Shown here: piece by piece, positions 56,619 to 64,000 of the stretch
How the letters are laid out: every line of letters begins with the position of its first letter
Numbering within the stretch: position 1 is the first letter of the stretch
Assembly: GCA_037903355.1 (NCBI GenBank)
Contig: JBAJFE010000025.1
Location: 372,001-436,000, forward strand
Direction of reading: 5' to 3'
Source of the DNA: Trichuris trichiura
Taxonomy: Eukaryota > Nematoda > Enoplea > Trichinellida > Trichuridae
Length of the DNA stretch: 64,000 nt
Notes under the pieces: generated by a model
What the model was told of the DNA's origin: nothing
Databases searched by the model: none
The model's input: only the letters and a program-made list of their open reading frames with translations
Translations under genes and position numbers: made by a program

Positions 56619-56784
56619 ATCCAAAGTGTTCTGTATTTTCTCTAACAATTTGCTCATCCATCCGTTGGTAGGGCACTTTGAAGTTAACTTACAGATACAT
56701 CAAACAGGCCAAACTTGTGAATCAGAAGATCAACTATGAAACAACTAAAGCTTGTTAAAAGACACCTAGTCTTTCGAAGAGTGA

Positions 56785-59392
56785 ACGGGGAAACCATATG
56801 ATAAAATACTTTACTATATGCTTCACATTTTTTCATTAAATGCGCGGGACGTTAGATATTCCCTTAGCGGAGCTTAGAAAGCCGATTGCTCATTTGCTGA
56901 AAACAGCATCAGACAAGTCGCGGAAGATCTATTTTCATTTTACGTTTGCTAAATAAAGCTGCTTATTCTTAAAGCGCTACTGGCATTGGTAGGACTGCGA
57001 ACAAGATTAACCGTGCTATCATCATTACATCGAACATTCCTGTTGGCAATCCCATCTTCGGTCAGATATTTTAAATCGGCTAATTTGCTACTCAAAGTTG
57101 GGAGCCATTCGGCCTATACAGGATGACGATAATAATTTTGGTTAAAGCTTGGTAGTGAACCGATGAAATGATAACGGATAGCGAGCTTATTCTTGCCAAC
57201 TTAAAGTTTGCTCACTTAAATCATTATCATAATGATTTAGCTTACTTGAGAGAAAAGTTGGCATCGATCTTACTTTTGACGACATTATTTGCTGCGACAA
57301 TTTTTTTAATCTGAAAGAAGACAAATAGTCCAAAAATGTTGAGAATTTGGTCACCTTACCTCGACATCTACGAAATAGTTAAAAGAGTTAACCTGATCTT
57401 TCATTAAGGCTTGCGTGTCCAGAAACTCGGGGAGGTACTGCCACTTGCCCTGCAAGGTGAGTGAAAAGAAACTAAAACCGCACAACTACAACTGAAACCG
57501 CGCTTAACCTTTAGTTCTTCGGCCGAACGTCGGAAACTGATCGCTTTCTTTTCCATTTTCAAAGCGAAAAACTTGCAGCCCAACAATTTTCTCGCAAAAC
57601 CAAACAATCGCTTCCAACTTACTACAGTAAAACGATCAACAGGACCTCATCAAAGTTAGACATAAGAACTTGCGTCACGAAAACTTTGAACATTCTTATG
57701 AACATCAAAAAGTAACTTACGAAAGCTTGAATGTTTCTCATGGCACAAAATCATATATTAGCAAAATTTGAGATAAAATTAAAAGCATTAATTTGCATTA
57801 AAAGTAATCGCTGCTTGTTCAATCGTGCAGGACAGGTTTTTCATGAAACTTTCAAACTAAAATTTTCAATTACCTTCTAATAGCGAACACCTCGTGACGC
57901 ATGCAGGACTTTTTGCCGCAGGTTTGGTTCGCAGTCGATAGGACAGCGTTAATTAGCTGATTCGACCACAATTACCCAGACATAAGTCGGTATTCCTTCA
58001 GGTCACGTAGTTGTACCATTTAGTTAAGTAAAAGTAATTTGTTATTTCCTCCTTTCAAGGTTTGCTGGAGCTTTGAGGCCTTCCTATCTAGGCGTTCAAC
58101 AGAAGTTATTTGTTGCTTTCCTATTGCCCTTTATGGATGTCCACTTAAAGTTTAATGATATGGAAGCATATGGTGGGGACTAAATTAACAAAAGTGTACG
58201 CAAATTGCATGCAGCTGTATTTTATCGTGTTAACACACCAGACCATTTGGTGCAAAACGTACAACATTCGAACTCTCTCCTTTTCTTTGTACGAATACTG
58301 TTGCCTTTTTACGCCTTCGTTCTCACATTTATACGCCGCCAAATCTCGCATGCTGATGAGAGAGGTCTCAAAAGCGTCATAATTTCTATTTTGCCGTTGT
58401 TCCAGTAACTCTCGTCCTTATTTAAACGCTCACTGGTTTTAAAAGGGGATACTCAACAGCTGTATCGCTCTACGAAGATTAAAATTAATTCTGAAGAAAA
58501 CTTTGCAAGGCGAATAGTAGTCAAACCTTCTTCAGACGACTACTGTATATTTACTCGCTTTCAAGTACGATGCCTTTAAAACACTAGTTTCTGACAATAG
58601 GAAGTATGTCTCGCGCTTCAGTGCTACTAAGTCAGTTGCTAACTATTTCACAAAGTGAATATTTGCGATAGACGAACAGCCGCTATTTCTAATCCGACGA
58701 GTTGTTTTTGGAAAAACCTTGTTCCAAAGACGGGTGTGAAAGGCTTCCTATAATTTCCTTGTATATTTACGACAGGCTTTCTCATTTTGAAAAGTATTCA
58801 GTGACGTTTCACTCGTTATTGCTTTCATTCATTTTACGCCGATAACAGATCAAGTAAGAGCCGATAGCTCTGATAAATTAATAAACTGTTCTTCAGAATG
58901 GCAAAGATCACCGTAAAAACGTAATGAAATACTCTTTTAGACCAGTTTCAAGCATGCAGCAAAAGAGTTCCTAAAGCTTCATAGCAATAAATGCCTAACA
59001 ACAATGCTCACTTTCACTAGTTACAAATCGTTCATTTAGTACTCAGATAATGAAAAATTTTAGTTTTCCGTAAATAAATAACATGAAATTTCAAAACGCC
59101 TTTATTAGGTCTTTTGTTTTCGAGGGAAAAACTTCAGTAATTTAGACCATCTTTACAAGATGAAACCGCAAAAAAGTGTAATTAGTATAAGTCTGCGTGC
59201 TGTGATTTACAATACAGAGAGGGAAACTACTCATACTTAACAAAGATTAAGATTAAGTTAACTTTAAAATAAGTTCTACCTTTTCTCTCAAAGATAGTTT
59301 AAAGTAAAGAAAGGATGAATTTTCCCAAAAGTAAACGTATATGATGCTGACGTTTCGATCAGGCAGAGGTGCAGAAATAGTTGTCAGTAAAA
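56785..59392. other. intergenic, no gene recognised
   Basis: About 2.6 kb upstream of the TRPC gene without recognised coding sequence or repeats. Its promoter should be in the last part, but no element can be assigned. Confidence 0.4.
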
Positions 59393-62300
59393 ATGACTGC
59401 TTCGTCACCTGCACCGTCTCCTGCAATTCTAAAGTATATATTCAAATTGATCGATGAAGATAAACTTCAGGAGCTCGATGGCGTCTTTGCGGTACGTTAC
59501 CTCACTTCCCAATTTTCAATCGTTCACCGCAGGAAACCTATTCGTTCAGAGTACACAGCACTTTCAAAGCTAATTCGCACGGGGTGCAGCAGTCATTAAT
59601 ACAACTTAAAAATCCTACTTTATCAAGAGGTGCTGTTTGCACATTTTATCATAAAGTACTACAAAGCCATGTGCCAGAAAACCATTCTGAACTTTAAATA
59701 AGTGTGCTAACTAAAAAATATAGTTTACAGGATCACTTTCACTTGCTAGCGAGCACTTATTTGCGCAGAAATAAATACTAACACATGAAATTTTGGCTAA
59801 CAAAAAAAGGTACCTCTTAAATTTTTTCGGTTATGGATCCTACAATCTTACAGAAACAACGTGACACTCCCGTGTTGCTGCCACTGCATTTATGCGTCGA
59901 GAAGCGTAACCATTGGTCAAACAGCCTTCATTCAACACAATTTCGTCATCCCCATTTTTTACACTTCTCTCCTTGCAGTTCACTAGGCATTTTGTCCTGA
60001 ATCCCAGTTTCACAGACTGTCTTAGGGAACTGGACAACGCGAGTTGGCACTAGCAACAATAATGGCTATGTGAACTAACGCAAAAGTGAATGAGTTCGGA
60101 TGACGGTTATTGTCGGTTACGCTAGTACTGCCAAAAAATCCAGGTTTCTTTCTAGTAAACATGCGTCGAACCATTCTAGCCTTACCAGCTAGAATGTTGA
60201 CCATCTTGTTCTGCCCTTACGTTAGCATTAGCTTAAAAATAAGCCTTCCATTTAGACTTAGAATGGCTGGCGAACGTATACTGCGATGGCTGGGCGCATA
60301 ACCGGCAAGGCCTACGAAAATAGGACCACTACAATGCAAGTGGCATATCTGCATTGTCCTGCATGAGGCCATGCTATGAGAAAGCCCCTTCTGCTTAATG
60401 TTCACCAAAGTTTCAAATTCAAACCGTAACTATTCGGTTCAAATTCTGATAGTTAACAAGTGACATGCCAAACGAGAACACGCAAGTTCAAAGTAATAAT
60501 CTCGTCACTGTAAAAACAGAATGAGATATTAGTATTCACAATAGCTGCACATATTTGGAACAAATTTCCTTCTATAAAGTAAAGGTCCATTTCAGGGAAA
60601 CGAAAAATGGATCAACGTAGAGAATAGCGCAATGCTAACACCACTGATGTACGCACTTCTGATGAAGAAGAGTTTGGTAGTACGTATGCTCGCTGGAAGA
60701 ACTTTTTATCGTTTCATGGATACAGTTATGATTGCCATAGTTGTGGACAACACTTTTGCTGTTGATATGATGTTTAAGGAAAGGTAGGTGCGATTACTGG
60801 AAACTAGCTTTCCAATCTAAGCAAACAGGAATGAGTAACGCAACGCCATTTTTGGCAATTCGCGTAAACTAAAAAATTCCATTAATTGATTTACTGAAAA
60901 GAGCGGAACATACCGTTTCCTAAAGGGAACCGCAGCATTGAAAGATCACGCTTCGAACTTCAGGCCGACTAAAATCAGCAGAGAAATGCCCATTTTCTTT
61001 CCGCACTATATGACACCTCTGATGTTGGCTGCCAACTATGACAACTACGGAATTGTAAAACTACTCATAAGCTATGGGGAGACTCTTGAAATACCTCATA
61101 GGCCGGACTGTAAGTCTACGAACCAATAAGTTTATCTAACTTTCCATATACACAGGCAGATGTACCAAATGCAGAATGCTAGGCGATGGTAGTGACTGCA
61201 TAGAAAGAAGCGCAAATCGATTATATGCCTACCGCGCACTTTGTAGCCACGCCTTTCTGTTGCAAAGTGAAATTGAAGATCCTATCTTGTACGCATTCCT
61301 TATTGCACGGGACTTGGAAAAATGTCAAGAAAGTGATCCGGATAATGCGGTAAGCATACTTCCCACTTCGTGTATTGTTAAATTTTAACACAGCATACGT
61401 TTAGGTACTTTATGCAAAAATGTCCGAACACGTGCAACAACTTCCGCTGGCACTGCTTAACTGCTGTGAAAATGCAAAAGAGGTTATGCTGATGCTAACG
61501 CAAAAGGAAGGATGCCGCACCGCGGCATCTTCTACGTTAGCTCGTTTACAACTGGCTACGGATACAAAACAGAAAGAAGTATGCCCACAAGCCAACTTCT
61601 AGAATGGAATACTCTCGCAACCCTCTACTAGCAATGACTGCTTTTTTTCAGTTCGTAGCCAACCCTCGTTGCTTTGAAGTATTCCAAAAATTGTGGATGG
61701 GAAACTGGGATCAGAAAGGCAGTAAGAGAAAAGAAATAAGAACTTCCAAGGAGAAGATGCTCTTATTATTATGGCATAGCGTTTTCTATCCAATCAGTAG
61801 CTTACTTTATTTGATTAGCAATGGCAGGCTAGCTACTTCGTATGACTATCCCTTTGCCAGGTAATTCATCAAACAGGAGCTTCCAAAGTGTAATGCATTC
61901 AGAAAGCTAAAAAATCTTTTCCCGCCTAACAACGAATAGTAGAACGTAAGCTTACCTCAGCGCAAATTGTTGATAAATCTTGAGAAGTATTAGTGGCACA
62001 GCTTAAACGTTATTGATATCAAAGTATCATATGAATAAATAACAACGGTGGAACAAAATATCCATCCCTTGAAGAAGTAAAGAGACCACGCATACGGTTC
62101 AAATGCCACTACTTCCTAAGAAAACAGTATTTTAGATTTTTGTCTCAGGCAACATCTTACGTAGTGTTTCTCATATGCTTGGTTTTTTTCACTCAGTACA
62201 AAGAAGGAAGAACCCTTCGAGGCACACCTGAATCAAGTATAATGTGATTTGCTCACGTGATATACAATATTAAATTTCAATAACTTTCAGAGCTGAAATT

Positions 62301-63706
62301 ATTCCTGCTCTTTCACATATGGAGCTACGTGTTCTCCATGTTTACAATCACTTGGATTGACCTCATTCGTTTAGGATTTCGAAGATTCTTGTGCGCCTGG
62401 TGGCGATGGTATGTTTCAATATAGTTACGTATATTAGCCTGTCATATCCTTCCAAAATTTTGATGAACATACCGTATCCAAACATTAGTTAGTAGTGCAA
62501 GTTGGTAAAAAAAAGTTTAAAAAGTTGTGGTACAATGTCTATTTTTCTGGTTTTTGCAAACGTACAGACACGTTGAGGTAGGTTCGGTTAACGGAGTAAT
62601 TCGAACTCAAACTTTGTTTGGAAAGAACATCGCATGCTTTCACGCAATATTAAACAACACTTTTATTCTACAGGTATGATTTCGTTCATTTGATTACGTA
62701 CATGCTTGCCTTCAATGCATTGCTTGTGTCTTGGGTTATGACTTACGCACATGGCGAACCGCACGCTCATCGCGTTCATTGGGATCCACTACATCCGACA
62801 TTGGTTTACGAATCATTGTTTACAATTGCTGCAATTTTGTCTAGTTTTCGGATCTTCTATTTTATTCAAGTTTTGCGCACTATGGGACCTCTTATAGTAA
62901 GTTTTTTACAACAAAAAAAAATTAGCGTACGCAGTTGTTGCAATACTACTGCGTCTATTCTCGTAATTAAAAAACTTTTACTGCCAGTTTACACACTGTC
63001 ATCTCACTTAATCTTTAGGTATCAATCGGAAACTGCATTAAAGATATTCTAACGTTCCTGCTTCTCTTCTTTGTCGTCATCGGATCTTTCGCTTTGGGTT
63101 TGAACTTCCTAATTGAACATTATAAGTACAATGTTGCCGTCAGAGATGGACAAATTGTTGAGCAGCCGTTTTTTATGACAAGGTAACCTTTATCAGCGCT
63201 CAACAACGTCCTTCCTTATAAAAGAGACCATTTATTTAGCATCAAGGACGCACTGAGATATTTGTACTGGGCGTGGTTCGGCTACCTGGATCCAGAACGA
63301 CTTGAAGTTATTGTTGGAAATTATGATCCTCAAGGCTATGAGTCAAAACATACAATAATCCAATATGCTGCCGAATTTTTGTCTGCACTCTATTATATCA
63401 TTTTGGTAGTGTCCTTGCTGAATCTGATGATATCTATCATGGCGACTACGGCTCAAAGTGCTATAGTAAGTAATAGGTCAATCGAAAAGGCGATCGTCAT
63501 TTCGCATGCTTCAGGATAACAGCAAAACGGAATGGCAGTTTGTCTGCTGCTTGTTATGGTCCGAGTATTTTGGCGATTGTAGAGCTCTTCCACCTCCCAT
63601 CTGTTTGCCTTACCTTTTCTTAAAAGGGATCATTTGGGTGGCTGAAAAATTATTTACCAACGTGAGAGCCTCACTAACCTCGGTAACATTCAATCTAAAA
63701 GACTGA
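59393..63706 (+). CDS. TRPC-type cation channel
   Basis: Twelve exons (59393-59491, 60596-60783, 60904-61109, 61156-61349, 61405-61578, 61652-61860, 62136-62236, 62291-62408, 62674-62896, 63019-63182, 63240-63465, 63515-63706) join in phase to 697 residues. This family forms plasma-membrane, Ca-permeable channels gated downstream of phospholipase C. Ankyrin-type N-terminal sequence (PLMLAANYDNYGIVKLLIS) is followed by a CxC-x2-C zinc site (DCRCTKC), the TRPC linker (FVANPRCFEVFQKLWMG), membrane segments, the S4-S5 signature (RTMGPLIVSIGNCIKDIL), a pore region (LYWAWFGYLDPE), S6 (VVSLLNLMISIMATTAQSAI) and the TRP box EWQF. It is short for TRPC (often 750-1,000), lacking part of the N terminus and ending soon after the TRP box. 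More exons may lie in the 1.1-kb first intron or past 63679, where GTGAGA could be a donor. It resembles worm trp-1/trp-2. Confidence 0.9.
59840..60204 (-). other. weak candidate cysteine-rich small gene antisense in TRPC intron 1
   Basis: Overlapping minus-strand frames include a hydrophobic stretch (FTFALVHIAIIVASANS) followed by Cys-rich sequence (RCPVPKTVCETG in the neighbouring frame). The frames do not connect without splicing or a shift. It could be a small secreted inhibitor-like gene or chance. No family named. Confidence 0.2.
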
Positions 63707-64000
63707 AGGTGATCTGGAAAAAAATCGCAACTGCCACAGACTGTGCCTTAAGATAGTGCACATCAAAAGAAAATATTAATAATTCTTAAAAATGCTTCGT
63801 AAAATTTTGCCATAAGAGTTCAGAAGCTCAACTGAGTTGGACAGACTCGACAGAATTGATATTAGACAGTCAGATTAGAACAATGTTGATTAGACTTTGA
63901 GAAGAACATATGCTTTTATACTGTTATTGTAAGTTAGTTTTTTATGACGTCAAGCACACCGGCCTTCATTTAAGGATTACTTAAAGCATCGACAGCTTGC
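63707..64000. other. downstream of TRPC, no gene recognised
   Basis: AT-rich sequence to the end of the window; no clear polyadenylation signal or exon seen. Confidence 0.4.

Larger units (their letters stand above)
56373..56784. mobile_element. A-family hairpin element, copy at 56.4 kb, 9-bp TSD
   Basis: GAAGAGTGA at 56373-56381 and 56776-56784 flanks the element (56382-56775). Both arms are nearly full length and each has a hammerhead-like motif; the loop (GTGAGGGAGTTATTGAACAG) separates them. The 3' end stops at ...CTAGTCTTTC as in the other copies; the 5' end is truncated relative to copy 1. Confidence 0.9.

Noticed and set aside
848..56775. Classification of the hairpin elements as cut-and-paste MITEs
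   Set aside because: Target duplications vary from 9 to 14 bp and 5' ends are ragged with a constant 3' end, which does not fit DNA transposons.
60437..60446. GTTCAAATTC as a tRNA T-arm
   Set aside because: The flanks cannot form acceptor, D and anticodon arms.
1..64000. tRNA, rRNA and CRISPR sequences
   Set aside because: No tRNA T-loop with a consistent cloverleaf, no rRNA core sequence and no regularly spaced short repeats were seen; CRISPR is not expected in an animal genome.

Overview
The window looks like nuclear DNA from a small invertebrate. It is most likely a nematode of the Trichuris/Trichinella side (Dorylaimia), which is an inference and not proven. The reasons are compact genes with GT-AG introns of mostly 47-60 bp, AG acceptors just upstream of several start codons (as expected for spliced-leader trans-splicing), worm-like gene content (TRPC channel, secreted cathepsin-B-like protease), and a high load of old mobile DNA.

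Layout. 0-11.4 kb: one clear gene, an intronless cytidine deaminase (3.14-3.54 kb), surrounded by hairpin-forming repeats, including a ~3 kb inverted repeat at 5.67-8.63 kb. 11.4-24.1 kb: no gene recognised. 24.2-28.3 kb: a five-exon coiled-coil protein (possibly ICE1-like). 30.8-32.8 kb: a seven-exon cathepsin-B-like protease. 34.1-36.2 kb (minus): a twelve-exon ALG6 glucosyltransferase. 39.67-39.98 kb: a 104-residue coiled-coil protein. 41.36-49.75 kb: a pogo/Tigger-like DNA transposon interrupted by a BEL/Pao retrotransposon, itself interrupted by a hairpin element. 51.5-54.8 kb (minus): a truncated copy of the RNA polymerase III second-largest subunit gene. 59.4-63.7 kb: a twelve-exon TRPC-type cation channel.

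The most striking content is a family of short hairpin elements (about 0.1-0.7 kb) carrying hammerhead-ribozyme-like motifs: CTGANGA, helix II, GAAA, then a two-base palindromic helix III (AGCT or ACGT) and a cleavage-type NUH site. About nineteen copies are visible in 64 kb. Helix I pairs by different bases in different copies (ACCG/CGGT, CCCG/CGGG, TGCG/CGCA), which is covariation supporting an RNA fold. Several elements have target duplications of variable length (9-14 bp), constant 3' ends and ragged 5' ends. That suggests target-primed reverse transcription, as for Penelope-like elements or retrozymes, rather than cut-and-paste transposition. No Penelope reverse transcriptase is visible here, so these copies would be non-autonomous.

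The host genes are unrelated housekeeping, secretory-pathway and signalling genes; nothing links them functionally. The shared theme is repeated invasion of introns, intergenic DNA and other transposons by the hammerhead-bearing elements.
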